Below, in pieces: positions 36,125 through 45,794 of a DNA stretch of 64,000 nucleotides. The stretch covers positions 248,001 through 312,000 of the forward strand of contig NZ_CP156079.1 in the NCBI RefSeq assembly GCF_040892545.1, in the 5' to 3' direction. The position numbers and the translations under genes are program-made. The notes under the pieces were generated by a model. It ran no database searches and had not been told where the DNA came from. It was given only the letters and a program-made list of their open reading frames with translations. Numbering within the stretch: position 1 is the first letter of the stretch; each line of letters begins with the position of its first letter. The stretch comes from Paracidovorax avenae. Lineage in GTDB: Bacteria; Pseudomonadota; Gammaproteobacteria; Burkholderiales; Burkholderiaceae_C.

Positions 36125-36814
36125 ATGCTGAAAGTCACCGACCTCCACGTCGCCTATGGCCAGAGCGAGGCCCTGCACGGCATCTCGTTCGAAGGCCATG
36201 CCAACGAAACCGTCGCCATCATGGGCCGCAACGGCATGGGCAAGACCACGCTCTTCAAAAGCCTCATGGGCGTGCTGCCCACCAAGAGCGGCAGCATCCG
36301 CGTGGCGGACCAGGACGTCACGCGCGACGAAAGCTTCCGCCGCGTCGCCAAAGGCATCGCCTACGTCCCCCAGGGCCGCATGATCTTCCCCACGCTCACC
36401 GTGGAAGAAAACATCCAGACCGGCCTGGAGAACGCCAAGGAAAAACGCATCCCCGACGAGATCTACGCGCTCTTCCCCGTGCTCTGGGACATGCGCCGCC
36501 GCAAGGGCGGCAACCTCTCTGGCGGCCAGCAGCAGCAACTCGCCATCGCCCGCGCCCTGGTCACCGACCCCAAGGTACTGCTGCTCGACGAGCCCACCGA
36601 AGGCATCCAGCCTTCGATCATCAAGGACATCGCCAAGGCCCTCAACGAGATCCGGAAGATGCGCCAGCTCACCATCGTCGTGTCCGAGCAGGTGCTCAGC
36701 TTCGCGATGGACGTGGCCGACCGGCTCTTCGTCATCGAAGGCGGCCGCCTCGTGCACGAGACCACCCGCGCCGGCACCGACCAGCAGCGCATCAAGTCCT
36801 ACCTCTCCGTCTGA
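36125..36814 (+). CDS. urtE: Amide/urea ABC transporter ATPase UrtE
   Basis: 229 residues. Walker A is GRNGMGKTT, Q-loop YVPQGRMIFPTLTVEENI, signature NLSGGQQQQLAIARALV and Walker B LLLDEPTEGIQPSI, all typical of LivF/UrtE. It is the second ATPase of the importer. Its start at 36125 has CCAGGAGCGACCCC. The gene resumes the operon after the repeat-containing gap, 28 bases before fmdA, and shows no sign of damage. Confidence 0.94.
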   Translation: MLKVTDLHVAYGQSEALHGISFEGHANETVAIMGRNGMGKTTLFKSLMGVLPTKSGSIRVADQDVTRDESFRRVAKGIAYVPQGRMIFPTLTVEENIQTGLENAKEKRIPDEIYALFPVLWDMRRRKGGNLSGGQQQQLAIARALVTDPKVLLLDEPTEGIQPSIIKDIAKALNEIRKMRQLTIVVSEQVLSFAMDVADRLFVIEGGRLVHETTRAGTDQQRIKSYLSV

Positions 36815-36842
36815 CCACCAATCCACCCCCAAGGAGCATGCC

Positions 36843-38069
36843 ATGACCGACACCCTCATCAAGGTCGACCTCACGAAGTCGCCCACCGAGAACGAGAACA
36901 TCCACAACCGCTGGCACCCCGACATTCCCATGGCCTGCTGGGTCAACCCCGGCGACGACTTCATCCTGGAGACCTTCGACTGGACCGGCGGCTTCATCAA
37001 GAACAACGACAGCGCCGACGACGTGCGCGACATCGACCTGACCACCGTGCACTACCTCTCCGGCCCCGTGGGCGTGAAGGGGGCCGAGCCCGGCGACCTG
37101 CTGGTGGTGGACCTGCTGGACATCGGCGCCAAGCCGGACAGCCTCTGGGGCTTCAACGGCTTTTTCTCCAAGAAAAACGGCGGCGGCTTCCTGACCGAGC
37201 ACTTCCCCGAGGCGCAGAAGTCCATCTGGGATTTCAAGGGCATGTTCACCAGCTCGCGCCACATCCCGGGCGTGAACTTCGCCGGCCTGATCCACCCCGG
37301 CCTGATCGGCTGCCTGCCCGACAAGGCGATGCTCGACCAGTGGAACGCGCGCGAGCAGGCGCTGATCGACAGCGCGCCCACCGCGGGCCTGGCCAACCCG
37401 CCTTCGCCCGGCACCGCGCACATGGGCAAGATGACGGGCGAGGCCCGCGACAAGGCCGCCGCCGAGGCCGCCCGCACCGTCCCCCCGCGCGAGCACGGCG
37501 GCAACTGCGACATCAAGGACCTGTCGCGCGGCGCGAAGGTGTATTTCCCGGTCTACGTGGATGGCGCGGGCCTGTCGGTGGGGGACCTGCACTTCAGCCA
37601 GGGCGACGGCGAGATCACTTTCTGCGGCGCGATCGAGATGGCGGGCTGGGTGCACATGAAGGTGCAGCTCATCAAGGGCGGCATGGCCAAGTACGGCATC
37701 AAGAACCCCATCTTCAAGCCCAGCCCCATCGTGCCCACCTACAACGACTACCTGATCTTCGAAGGCATCTCGGTGGACGAGGCCGGCAAGCAGTATTACC
37801 TGGACGTGAACGTGGCCTACCGCCAGGCCTGCCTGAACGCCATCGAATACCTGAAGAAGTTCGGCTACAGCGGCGCGCAGGCCTATTCCATCCTGGGCAC
37901 GGCCCCGGTGCAGGGCCACATCAGCGGCGTGGTGGACGTGCCCAACGCCTGCGCCACGCTCTGGCTGCCCACGCAGATCTTCGACTTCGACATCAACCCC
38001 ACGGCCGCGGGCCCGCAGAAGATGCTCGACGGCAGCATCGACATGCCCCTGTCGCCCGACATCGCCTGA
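36843..38069 (+). CDS. fmdA: Formamidase FmdA
   Basis: 408 residues, the usual length of the FmdA/AmdA acetamidase-formamidase family. Characteristic stretches are NENIHNRWHPDIPMACWVNP, GDDFILETFDWTGGFIKNND, VHYLSGPVGVKGAEPGDLL, SSRHIPGVNFAGLIHPGLIG and REHGGNCDIKDLSRGAKVYF. It hydrolyses formamide to formate and ammonia in the cytoplasm. A strong AAGGAG precedes the ATG. Its position directly after an amide-type importer argues that the importer carries formamide or related amides. Confidence 0.95.
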   Translation: MTDTLIKVDLTKSPTENENIHNRWHPDIPMACWVNPGDDFILETFDWTGGFIKNNDSADDVRDIDLTTVHYLSGPVGVKGAEPGDLLVVDLLDIGAKPDSLWGFNGFFSKKNGGGFLTEHFPEAQKSIWDFKGMFTSSRHIPGVNFAGLIHPGLIGCLPDKAMLDQWNAREQALIDSAPTAGLANPPSPGTAHMGKMTGEARDKAAAEAARTVPPREHGGNCDIKDLSRGAKVYFPVYVDGAGLSVGDLHFSQGDGEITFCGAIEMAGWVHMKVQLIKGGMAKYGIKNPIFKPSPIVPTYNDYLIFEGISVDEAGKQYYLDVNVAYRQACLNAIEYLKKFGYSGAQAYSILGTAPVQGHISGVVDVPNACATLWLPTQIFDFDINPTAAGPQKMLDGSIDMPLSPDIA

Positions 38070-38098
38070 GCGAACCAGCGAGCGAAGGAGACCCGCCC

Positions 38099-38461
38099 AT
38101 GCCCACCTACGACTACCACTGCGCGGCCTGCGGCGGCTTCGACGCGCTGCGCGGCCTGGCGCAGCGCAACGAGCCCGCCGTCTGCCCGGAATGCGGCGCG
38201 CCGTCGCCCCGCGTCTTCGCGAGCGCGCCGCGCCTGGCCTGCCTGGGCGCGGACCAGCGCCGCGCCCACGACACCAACGAGCGCGCCCGCCACGCGCCGC
38301 GCTCCTCGCGCGACACCGAGGCCGGCAGCTACGGCCGGATGCGCCATCCCGCGGGCTGCGGCTGCTGCAGCGGCGGCTCCGGCAAGCGCAGCGCCACCGT
38401 CACTGCCGCCAACGGCGCCAAGGCCTTTCCGTCCAAACGGCCCTGGATGATCAGCCACTGA
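38099..38461 (+). CDS. fmdB: FmdB-type zinc-ribbon protein
   Basis: 120 residues. The N-terminus MPTYDYHCAACGGFDALRGL and AVCPECGAPSPRVF supply two Cys-x-x-Cys pairs of the FmdB zinc ribbon. The rest is basic and poorly ordered, with a second cysteine cluster GCGCCSGGSGKR. FmdB was named from the formamidase operon of Methylophilus and is thought to be regulatory. It lies 29 bases after fmdA with GAAGGAG before its ATG. The exact role remains unknown. Confidence 0.88.
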   Translation: MPTYDYHCAACGGFDALRGLAQRNEPAVCPECGAPSPRVFASAPRLACLGADQRRAHDTNERARHAPRSSRDTEAGSYGRMRHPAGCGCCSGGSGKRSATVTAANGAKAFPSKRPWMISH

Positions 38462-38530
38462 GCGCGGCACCCCGGACGGCCTTTTCTTCTCTCTCGTCAC
38501 CGATTCACCGTTTTCCCAGGAGCCCGCGCC

Positions 38531-39565
38531 ATGATCCACGGCGATATTTCGAGCAGCGACGACACCGTCGGCGTCGCGGTCGTCAACTACAAGATGCCCC
38601 GGCTGCACACCAAGGCCGAGGTACTGGACAACGCCCGCAGGATCGCCGACATGCTGGTCGGCATGAAGGCCGGCCTGCCGGGCATGGACCTGGTCATCTT
38701 CCCCGAATACAGCACCCACGGCATCATGTACGACCGGCAGGAGATGATGGACACCGCCGCCCACATTCCTGGCGAGGAGACCGAGATCTTCGCCGCCGCC
38801 TGCCGCAAGGCCAGGGTGTGGGGCGTGTTCTCGCTCACCGGCGAGCGGCACGAGGAGCACCCGCGCAAGGTGCCCTACAACACGCTCATCCTCATGAACG
38901 ACCAGGGCGAGATCGTGCAGAAGTACCGCAAGATCATGCCGTGGACGCCCATCGAGGGCTGGTACCCGGGCGACCGGACCTACGTCACCGACGGCCCCAA
39001 GGGCCTGAAGATCAGCCTCATCATCTGCGACGACGGCAACTACCCCGAGATCTGGCGCGACTGCGCCATGCAGGGCGCCGAGCTGATCGTGCGCTGCCAG
39101 GGCTACATGTACCCGGCCAAGGAGCAGCAGATCCTGATGAGCAAGGCCATGGCCTTCGCCAACAACAGCTACGTGGCCGTGGCCAATGCGGCGGGCTTCG
39201 ACGGCGTGTACAGCTACTTCGGCCACAGCGCGCTGATCGGCTTCGACGGCCGCACGCTGGGGGAGTGCGGCGAGGAGGAAATGGGCGTGCAGTACGCCGC
39301 GCTCTCCAAGCATCTGATCCGCGACTTCCGCCGCCATGGGCAGAGCGAGAACCACCTGTTCAAGCTCATGCACCGGGGCTACACCGGGCTGCTGAACTCG
39401 GGGGAGGGCGACCAGGGCGTGGCGGACTGCCCCTACGGCTTCTATCGCCAGTGGGTGACCGACCCGGCCGCCGCGCGCCGCACGGCGGAGGCCGTCACGC
39501 GCGGCACCGTGGGCACGCCGCAGTGCCCGATCGACGGCATTCCGCACGGGGCGAAACAGCCCTGA
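38531..39565 (+). CDS. amiE: Aliphatic amidase AmiE
   Basis: 344 residues, colinear with aliphatic amidases from [20 protein letters not shown] onward. The nitrilase-fold triad falls at the standard numbers: Glu59 in VIFPEYS, Lys134 in QKYRKIMPW and Cys166 in [13 protein letters not shown]. It hydrolyses short amides such as acetamide and propionamide to acid and ammonia. The near identity with AmiE, including [20 protein letters not shown], favours this over formamidase AmiF. It ends the operon, 69 bases after fmdB, and has CCCAGGAG upstream. It thus complements FmdA in substrate range. Confidence 0.95.
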   Translation: MIHGDISSSDDTVGVAVVNYKMPRLHTKAEVLDNARRIADMLVGMKAGLPGMDLVIFPEYSTHGIMYDRQEMMDTAAHIPGEETEIFAAACRKARVWGVFSLTGERHEEHPRKVPYNTLILMNDQGEIVQKYRKIMPWTPIEGWYPGDRTYVTDGPKGLKISLIICDDGNYPEIWRDCAMQGAELIVRCQGYMYPAKEQQILMSKAMAFANNSYVAVANAAGFDGVYSYFGHSALIGFDGRTLGECGEEEMGVQYAALSKHLIRDFRRHGQSENHLFKLMHRGYTGLLNSGEGDQGVADCPYGFYRQWVTDPAAARRTAEAVTRGTVGTPQCPIDGIPHGAKQP

Positions 39566-39598
39566 CGCCTCTGCCGTGCCACGGGTTGTCAGCCATTC

Positions 39599-40114
39599 CT
39601 ATCGCCCCCTGGACGAATAATCGCTGTCCATCCACGCCTGCGCACTGGCCTGGCTGAGCTTGAAGTTCGCCTCCACGCGCGCTTCGCCCAGCAGCTGGCC
39701 GGCGTCGTCGTGCGCCGTCAGAACGGCATACGGATACTCCTCGTCCGGCACGATGCGCAGGGCCACCCGGACGCGCGCTGCGCCCGCGCCCACGGTTACC
39801 TCCTTGTGCAGCTGCGCATGCAGTTGCTGCTCATGGCGGCGCAGCACTTCGGAAGCGGTCTTGACCAGCGTGTGGAAGGCCGCCACGTCCAGCGGCTTGG
39901 GATTCTTCTTGTCGCGGCCCATTGTCCACGGGCCCACCAGCGCCGGCTCGGATTCGCCGCGCAGCGTCATCGACACGGCCCAGCCGTCGTCGTCTTCGTT
40001 CTTGATCACCTCGGCCGTCCAGCGTCCGTCGCTCCAGAGGCGGGCCTCCTGGATGGGCGCTTCGGTGGTATCGGGGGATGCTTCGCCGGTCTTCTGCATG
40101 GGGGAGTCGTTCAT
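39599..40114 (-). CDS. Conserved hypothetical cytoplasmic protein
   Basis: 171 residues, without signal or membrane segments. Recognisable parts are ARLWSDGRWTAEVIKNEDDD, GPWTMGRDKKNPKPLDVAAF and VRVALRIVPDEEYPYAVLTA. It has no motif I can tie to a function. Its ATG overlaps the stop of the LysR gene (ATGA, 40111-40114), so it is co-translated with that regulator. It converges on the amiE operon with 33 bases between the stops. Confidence 0.75.
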   Translation of the reverse strand: MNDSPMQKTGEASPDTTEAPIQEARLWSDGRWTAEVIKNEDDDGWAVSMTLRGESEPALVGPWTMGRDKKNPKPLDVAAFHTLVKTASEVLRRHEQQLHAQLHKEVTVGAGAARVRVALRIVPDEEYPYAVLTAHDDAGQLLGEARVEANFKLSQASAQAWMDSDYSSRGR

Positions 40115-41040
40115 CGCTGCATTGTCCGGTACGTGGCCGGCCGGCTGGCAGCGGTGGCCGTGGCGCCCACCAACGGCCGCAGCCGCGCCACGAACTCCCG
40201 CGCCGCCGCGCTGCGCGACGCGCCCCGCCGCCACAGCACCCCCGCGCGGCGCACGGTGGCGGGTTCGGTCAGCGTGATCGCGCGCATGCCCGGCCCGGCC
40301 TGGCCCGCCGCGCGCTCGGCCGCGATGGTGGCCAGCGGCCCGCTGCGGCAGGCGTGCAGCAGCGCGTCCACCGATTCCATCTCCACCCGCACCACGGGGG
40401 CCACGCCGGCCTGCGCGAAGGCCGCATCGATCATGCGGCGCGTCGCGAAACTCTGCGGCAGCAGCGCCAGCGGCACGCCGGCCAGTTCGCGCACGCGCAG
40501 GCTGCGGCGGCGCGCCAGTGCGTGGCCCGCGTGCACCACCAGCTGCAGGCGCTCCTCGAACAGCGGCTCGGCCTCGATCTCCTCGCGGTGCGCGGGGTGG
40601 AAGGAGATGCCCACGTCCAGCCGGCCGGCGATCAGCTGCTCTTCGATCGGGCCGCCGCGCAGGTCGCGCACCACCACCTGCACGCCCGGGTAATCCGCGC
40701 TGAACGCGGCCACCGCGTCCGGCACCAGGTGGGTGAGGAAGGTGGGGATCACGCCCACGGTGAGCGTACCCGCCTGCAGCCCCGCCATGTCGGCCAGCGC
40801 CATGCGGCCGGCCTCCAGTTCCTGCAGCGCGCGCGCCGCGTGGCTGCGGAACGCCATGCCCGCCTGCGAGAGCTTCAGCCCCCGCCCCAGCCGGTCGAAC
40901 AGCGGCAGGCCCAGTTCGGCCTCCAGCTGCCGCAGGCCGTGCGACAGGGTGGACTGGGTGACGAAGAGCGCGTCGGCCGACTGCGTGAGGTGCTCGGTCT
41001 CGGCCACGCTCAGGAAGTAGCGCAACTGGCGCAGTTCCAT
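40111..41040 (-). CDS. LysR-type regulator (CatR/CynR-like)
   Basis: 309 residues. The reading head is MELRQLRYFLSVAETEHLTQ then SADALFVTQSTLSHGLRQLE, as in CatR, BenM and CynR relatives. The effector domain begins at GTLTVGVIPTFLTHLVP. AGGAG precedes the start. It is divergent from the cycloisomerase gene, the classical catR-catB layout, and a TTCGA/TCGAA palindrome sits between them. It probably activates that gene when its substrate or a muconate-like compound is present. Confidence 0.9.
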   Translation of the reverse strand: MELRQLRYFLSVAETEHLTQSADALFVTQSTLSHGLRQLEAELGLPLFDRLGRGLKLSQAGMAFRSHAARALQELEAGRMALADMAGLQAGTLTVGVIPTFLTHLVPDAVAAFSADYPGVQVVVRDLRGGPIEEQLIAGRLDVGISFHPAHREEIEAEPLFEERLQLVVHAGHALARRRSLRVRELAGVPLALLPQSFATRRMIDAAFAQAGVAPVVRVEMESVDALLHACRSGPLATIAAERAAGQAGPGMRAITLTEPATVRRAGVLWRRGASRSAAAREFVARLRPLVGATATAASRPATYRTMQR

Positions 41041-41092
41041 GGAGGCTCCTGGAGGAAGGGGGGGATCGGGTGGTGGAAGGTGCGCATGATCG

Positions 41093-41125
41093 TTCGATGT
41101 TGTCGAATGAATCGTGTCATATATA
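41093..41125 (+). promoter_or_regulatory. LysR site and -10 element of the cycloisomerase promoter
   Basis: TTCGA-TGTTG-TCGAA (41093-41107) is a perfect inverted repeat. TATATA (41120-41125) follows as a likely -10. The base pairs where a -35 should stand are poor and are covered by the repeat, as expected for a promoter needing an activator. Confidence 0.5.
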
Positions 41126-41165
41126 CCATTGGATCGCAGGCTTTCTCCGGGATAAGGTGGCAGCC

Positions 41166-42377
41166 ATGACCGCCATTTCTTCCGCCGGCCTGCGCATCGA
41201 GCGCATCGAGGCGCGCATCCTCGACATCCCCACCATCCGGCCGCACAAGTTCTCGTTCGGCGCGATCCACCGCCAGAGCCCGGTGGTGGTGCAGCTGTGG
41301 CTGGCGGACGGCGCCTGCGGCTTCGGCGAGGCCGCCACCATCGGCGGCCCTTCGTGGAACGAGGAATCGCCCGAAAGCATCCTGCATGCCGTCACCGCAT
41401 ACCTCGGCCCCGCCGTGGCCGGGCAGGACGCGGGCCGCTTCGAGCAGTTGCTGGCGCGCATGGACGCCGTCTGCAAGGGCAACCGCTTCGCCAAGAGCGC
41501 CGTGGAGATGGCCGCCATCGACGCCGTGGCCCGCTCCCTGGGCCTGCCCGCCTGGCAGCTGCTGGGCGGCAAGCAGCACGAGAGCCTGCCCCTGGCCTGG
41601 ACGCTCGCCAGCGGCGATTCCGCCCGCGACGTGGAAGAGGCCGAGCGCATGCTGGAGGCGCGCCGCCACCGCATTTTCAAGCTCAAGATCGGCGCGCGCG
41701 CCCCGCAGGACGACGTGGCCCACGTCACGCGCATCGCCCGCGGCCTGGACGGGCGCGCCGACATGACGGTGGACATCAACCAGGCCTGGGACGGCAATAC
41801 CGCGCGCCGCTACGTGCCCCAGCTCATCGATGCGGGCGTGACCCTGATCGAGCAGCCCGTCGCGCAATGGAACGTGGAGGCCCTGCGCCAGCTCACCGCC
41901 GGCCTGCCCGCCGGCGCGCTGGTGATGGCCGACGAGACCGTCTGCACGCCGCAGGACGCGATGCTGCTGGCGCGGCAGGGCGCCTGCCATGTCTTCTCGC
42001 TGAAGGTGGCCAAGCACGGCGGCCTGCTGCGCACCCGCGCCGTGGCCGCTGTGGCGGAGGCCGCGGACATCGGCTGGTACGGCGGCACCATGCTGGAAAC
42101 GTCGCTGGGCAGCGCCGCATCGGCCCACGTCTTCGCCACCCTGCCCGGCAGACATCACAACTGCGAACTGTTCGGCCCGCAACTGCTGGTGAACGACATC
42201 GTCGCCACGCCCATGGCCGTGCGCGACTTCGCGTTGCAGTTGCCTGACGGCCCCGGCTTCGGCGTGGAGGTGCTGCCCGAGGCCTTGCTCCGCTTCGACC
42301 GCGCCCGCGAAGGACTCGTGCCCATGCACGTGGACATGGGCCGCCAGGCGGCCAGCTCATCCGTGCCATCCGCCTGA
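41166..42377 (+). CDS. Muconate cycloisomerase-type enolase-superfamily enzyme
   Basis: 403 residues. Catalytic Lys pair Lys172/Lys174 in IFKLKIGAR, metal ligands Asp203 (TVDINQAW), Glu229 (LIEQPV) and Asp256 (MADETV), and the opposing Lys280 in FSLKVAKHGG are all present. This set defines the muconate-lactonizing subgroup (CatB, TcbD) acting on cis,cis-muconates in aromatic breakdown. Its length is slightly above the usual 370-390. AAGGTGG precedes the ATG. Neither catA nor catC is in the window, so a different acid substrate is possible. A Bug receptor follows after 64 bases. Confidence 0.87.
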   Translation: MTAISSAGLRIERIEARILDIPTIRPHKFSFGAIHRQSPVVVQLWLADGACGFGEAATIGGPSWNEESPESILHAVTAYLGPAVAGQDAGRFEQLLARMDAVCKGNRFAKSAVEMAAIDAVARSLGLPAWQLLGGKQHESLPLAWTLASGDSARDVEEAERMLEARRHRIFKLKIGARAPQDDVAHVTRIARGLDGRADMTVDINQAWDGNTARRYVPQLIDAGVTLIEQPVAQWNVEALRQLTAGLPAGALVMADETVCTPQDAMLLARQGACHVFSLKVAKHGGLLRTRAVAAVAEAADIGWYGGTMLETSLGSAASAHVFATLPGRHHNCELFGPQLLVNDIVATPMAVRDFALQLPDGPGFGVEVLPEALLRFDRAREGLVPMHVDMGRQAASSSVPSA

Positions 42378-42441
42378 TGCCTGCGCCACCCTTTCATCCA
42401 TCCGTCCCTCATCGAATCCTATAAATCCGGAGACAAGTCCC

Positions 42442-43491
42442 ATGCCATCCATCCGCGCCCAGGCCCTGCCGTTCGCCCCCACCCCCACGCGCCGCCGTGC
42501 CCTGGCCTTCGCGGCGGGTGCCGCTGCCACCGCCGCGGCCGCCCTGGCGGGCGCGCTGCCCGCGCCCGCCCACGCGCAGTCGGCCGACGCGGCCGCCTGG
42601 CCCTCCAAGCCCATCCGCTGGGTCGTTCCGTTCCCGCCCGGCGGCGCCATGGACGTCATCGCCCGCACCCTGGGCGAGCGCGCCGGCCGCACCCTGGGTC
42701 AGCCCTTCGTGATCGAGAACCGCCCCGGCGCGGGCGGCAACATCGGCGCGGACGCCGTCGCCAAGTCGCCGGCCGACGGATACACGATCATGATCACCTC
42801 CATCGGCATGGCCACCAACAAGGCGCTCTACGCCAGGCTGAGCTACGACCCGGTGAAGGACTTCGCGCCCGTCAGCCTGCTGGCCATCGTGCCCAACGTG
42901 CTGGTGGTGCACGCCAACAGCCCGGACAAGACAGTGGCCGACGTGATCGCGCACGCCAGGCGCGAGCCCGGCAAGCTCACCTACGCCTCGGCCGGCAACG
43001 GCACCTCCATCCACCTGGCCGGCGAGGTGTTCGCCTCCATGGCCCGGCTGAACCTGCTGCACGTGCCCTACAAGGGCAGCGGCCCGGCCATGACCGACAT
43101 GCTGGGCGGCCAGGTGGACCTGATGTTCGACAGCATCACCTCCGCCGCCCCGCACATCCAGTCCGGCAAGCTGCGCGCCCTGGGCGTCACCAGCGCCAAG
43201 CGCTCGGCCACGCTGCCGGGCGTGCCCACCATCGCCGAGGCCGGCGTGCCCGGCTACGAGGTCTCGCCGTGGTTCGCCGTGTTCGCCCCGGCCGGCACGC
43301 CCGCGCCCATCGTGCAGAAGCTCAACGCCGCCCTGCTGGACGCCATGAAGCAACCGGAGACCAAGGCCCGCTTCGACGCCATCGGCGCCGAGCCCATCGG
43401 CAGCACGCCCGCGCAGCTGGCCGCGCACCTGGACAAGGAAATGGCGCGCTGGGGCGCGCTGATCAAGGACCGCAACATCCGGATGGATTGA
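42442..43491 (+). CDS. Bug/TctC-type periplasmic solute-binding protein
   Basis: 349 residues. A twin-arginine-like start [20 protein letters not shown] ends in AHAQ. The family pattern follows: [92 protein letters not shown] and [19 protein letters not shown] site precedes the ATG. It is in the cycloisomerase unit and probably binds an aromatic-derived carboxylate. Its last 29 bases overlap argC, which runs the other way. Confidence 0.9.
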   Translation: MPSIRAQALPFAPTPTRRRALAFAAGAAATAAAALAGALPAPAHAQSADAAAWPSKPIRWVVPFPPGGAMDVIARTLGERAGRTLGQPFVIENRPGAGGNIGADAVAKSPADGYTIMITSIGMATNKALYARLSYDPVKDFAPVSLLAIVPNVLVVHANSPDKTVADVIAHARREPGKLTYASAGNGTSIHLAGEVFASMARLNLLHVPYKGSGPAMTDMLGGQVDLMFDSITSAAPHIQSGKLRALGVTSAKRSATLPGVPTIAEAGVPGYEVSPWFAVFAPAGTPAPIVQKLNAALLDAMKQPETKARFDAIGAEPIGSTPAQLAAHLDKEMARWGALIKDRNIRMD

Positions 43492-44419
43492 GGTCCGGCA
43501 ATCCCAGCATCAGGTCGAGGTTCTGTACCGCCGCACCCGCGGCGCCCTTGCCCAGGTTGTCGAACACCGCAGTCAGCAGAACCTGCTCCTGCTGCGGCTG
43601 GCCGAACACCGCCAGTCGCACGCGGTTGGTACCGTTGAGCGCACGGGGGTCGAGCCGCTGTGCGTCCGCGTCTTCCTCCAGCGGCTGCAATTCGATGCAA
43701 GGCTGGCCGGCATACCGCGCCTGCAGCGCGGCGTGCAGGCGTGCGGTGGTCACGCCGGCGGGGAGCAGGCGGAGGTGCTGGGCGATGGTCACCACGATGC
43801 CCTGCCGGTAGTTGCCATAGGCCGGCACGAACACCGGTGCATGCACCAGGCCCGAGTGTTGCCGGATCTCCGGCACGTGCTTGTGGTGCAGGCCGAGGCC
43901 ATAGACCTGGAACGGCACGGCGGTCGATGCGTTCGCGCCTTCATGGTCCTGAAGGCCCGTGCGGCCCCGTCCCGAGTAGCCCGACACTGCATGGATGGCC
44001 ACCGGGTAGTCGGCCGGCAGCAAGCCGGCGTCGATCAGTGGCCTGAGCAGCATCAGCGCGCCGGTCGGGTAGCAGCCAGGATTGCTGACGCGGCGGGCAT
44101 GCGCGATGCGACCGGCCTGGCCCGCCTCCAGTTCCGGCAGCCCATAGACCCAGCCCGGTGCAGTGCGATGCGCCGAACTGGCATCGATGATGCGCACGCC
44201 GGGCCGGCGTACCCACGCCACGGCTTCACGCGCGGCGTCGTCCGGCAGGCACAGCAATGCGATGTCGCAGTCGTTGAGCGCCTCGGCCCGGTGCGCGGCG
44301 CTCTTGCGTTGCTCGGCCGGCAACTGCAGCAGGTGCAGATCGTCGCGTCCTTCGAGCCACTGGCGTACCTGCAGGCCCGTGGTGCCCTGGTCGCCGTCGA
44401 TGAATACATGGGGGGTCAT
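43463..44419 (-). CDS. argC: N-acetyl-gamma-glutamyl-phosphate reductase, type 2
   Basis: 318 residues, matching the shorter type 2 ArgC. The NADP-binding start is [19 protein letters not shown]. The catalytic cysteine is Cys116 in [34 protein letters not shown] and [13 protein letters not shown] are further hallmarks. The enzyme reduces N-acetylglutamyl phosphate in arginine synthesis. ATG 44419 follows GGAGCACGCA. It is not with other arg genes. A divergent LysR gene may control it. Confidence 0.92.
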   Translation of the reverse strand: MTPHVFIDGDQGTTGLQVRQWLEGRDDLHLLQLPAEQRKSAAHRAEALNDCDIALLCLPDDAAREAVAWVRRPGVRIIDASSAHRTAPGWVYGLPELEAGQAGRIAHARRVSNPGCYPTGALMLLRPLIDAGLLPADYPVAIHAVSGYSGRGRTGLQDHEGANASTAVPFQVYGLGLHHKHVPEIRQHSGLVHAPVFVPAYGNYRQGIVVTIAQHLRLLPAGVTTARLHAALQARYAGQPCIELQPLEEDADAQRLDPRALNGTNRVRLAVFGQPQQEQVLLTAVFDNLGKGAAGAAVQNLDLMLGLPDLNPSGCCGP

Positions 44420-44496
44420 TGCGTGCTCCATGGGGTGTATGGGGCGCATGGTGCAGCGCAATGCGGATGCAGGCCAGTTGAATCTGGCAAACTACG

Positions 44497-44515
44497 CATT
44501 CATGAATACTGAATG
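44497..44515. promoter_or_regulatory. LysR operator candidate in argC/LysR gap
   Basis: CATTC and GAATG are perfect five-base arms around nine bases. A ten-base palindrome ATTCATGAAT (44498-44507) overlaps the left arm. It lies 20 bases before the LysR start and 78 before argC. This position suits autoregulation. Confidence 0.4.
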
Positions 44516-44534
44516 AGCGGTCCTCCGTCAAGCC

Positions 44535-45428
44535 ATGCGCGAAATCAATCTCGACCGTCTGCGCACATTGCTGGCGGTGGCGGATCTCGGGTCCTTTGCC
44601 GCAGCCGCCAAGGCGTTGCACCTGGCGCCGCCCACGGTGACGCTGCACGTGGCACAGCTGGAGGAACGCCTCGGGGCGCGCCTGCTGCACCGCACGTCGG
44701 CAGGCGCCACGCCGACATCGGCCGGAAGCCTGTTGATCGACAGGGCGCGGCGGCTGTTGGCCGAGGCCGACGATCTTCTGCAGTCTGTGGAGCGGCAGAT
44801 CGCTGCACGAGGCGGTCGCGTGCGCCTGGGGGCATCCACGGGCGCACTCGCGCACCTGTTGCCCCGGGCACTGGAAACCCTGGCTGCCCGGCATCCGGAG
44901 ATCGACGTGCAGGTGGGAGTGATGACGAGCGAGGAAGCCCTGGTGCGCCTGGCGGCCGGCAGCCTGGACATCGGCATCGTCGCGCTGCCGCAGCCGGTGC
45001 TGCGCGGCCTGCAGGTGCAGGCCTGGCGCCAGGACCCGGTGCTGGCGTTCATACCGGCTGCCTGGAAGCCGCCGCGGCATGTCACGCCGGCGTGGCTCGC
45101 TGCCCGGCCGCTGATTGCCAATGACAGCGGCACCCGGCTCTCGCGCCAGACGGCTGAATGGTTCGCCGCCGGCGGCGAGCGGCCCAAGGCACGCATCGAG
45201 TTGAATTACAACGATGCGATGAAGAGCCTGGTGGCCGCAGGCTATGGTGCCGCATTGCTGCCCCACGAAGCAGGCGCGCCGCAGCCCGATGCCCGCATCA
45301 GCACCCGGCCATTGCGCCCGGCGCTGTGCAGGGCACTGGGCATCGCACACCGGACCCATCTGGATGACGACGCAACGGCCGTGACGCTTCAGGCCTTGTT
45401 GGACATGGAGCATGGCGGGAAGGCATAG
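44535..45428 (+). CDS. LysR-type regulator, divergent from argC
   Basis: 297 residues. The head is INLDRLRTLLAVADLGSFAA then AAKALHLAPPTVTLHVAQLE. The effector domain begins at GGRVRLGASTGALAHLLPRA. The divergence from argC with a short palindrome in the gap suggests control of that gene or of itself. No strong ribosome site is visible. The co-effector is unknown. Confidence 0.88.
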   Translation: MREINLDRLRTLLAVADLGSFAAAAKALHLAPPTVTLHVAQLEERLGARLLHRTSAGATPTSAGSLLIDRARRLLAEADDLLQSVERQIAARGGRVRLGASTGALAHLLPRALETLAARHPEIDVQVGVMTSEEALVRLAAGSLDIGIVALPQPVLRGLQVQAWRQDPVLAFIPAAWKPPRHVTPAWLAARPLIANDSGTRLSRQTAEWFAAGGERPKARIELNYNDAMKSLVAAGYGAALLPHEAGAPQPDARISTRPLRPALCRALGIAHRTHLDDDATAVTLQALLDMEHGGKA

Positions 45429-45467
45429 AACGCATGCTGGCAGGCAGCGGCCGCCCGGCCCCGGCCC

Positions 45468-45701
45468 TCACGGCAGGCTCAGGTCCATCCCGAGATGCCT
45501 GGCCAGCGCGAACGTCAACCACAGCACGACCGCCAGCGCCAGCAGGAAGGCGGCACCGAGCTTGCAGGTGGTCAGCAGCAGCGCGCGCCTGTCCATCTTC
45601 TTCCCGCTCTGGTCGTAATGCCACTTGATGGCGAAGAACATGCACGTGCCGAACACGAGCACCTTGAACACAATGAAGACTACGGGGATCCAATCGATCA
45701 T
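45468..45701 (-). CDS. Small two-helix membrane protein
   Basis: 77 residues. Two hydrophobic segments, WIPVVFIVFKVLVFGTCMFF and KLGAAFLLALAVVLWLTFAL, flank a basic loop HYDQSGKKMDRR. The start at 45701 has AGGAAGC upstream. The short gap to the divergent MocR gene suggests that MocR could control it. No family or function is recognised. Confidence 0.7.
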   Translation of the reverse strand: MIDWIPVVFIVFKVLVFGTCMFFAIKWHYDQSGKKMDRRALLLTTCKLGAAFLLALAVVLWLTFALARHLGMDLSLP

Positions 45702-45794
45702 CTGGGGAGCTTCCTGGCGGGTGGCCTGACACGGTGCATGGGGGAAGGCGGCAAAGCGAGAATGCAGGGCTGCCGCCGCCACCCGCTCCGGGAG

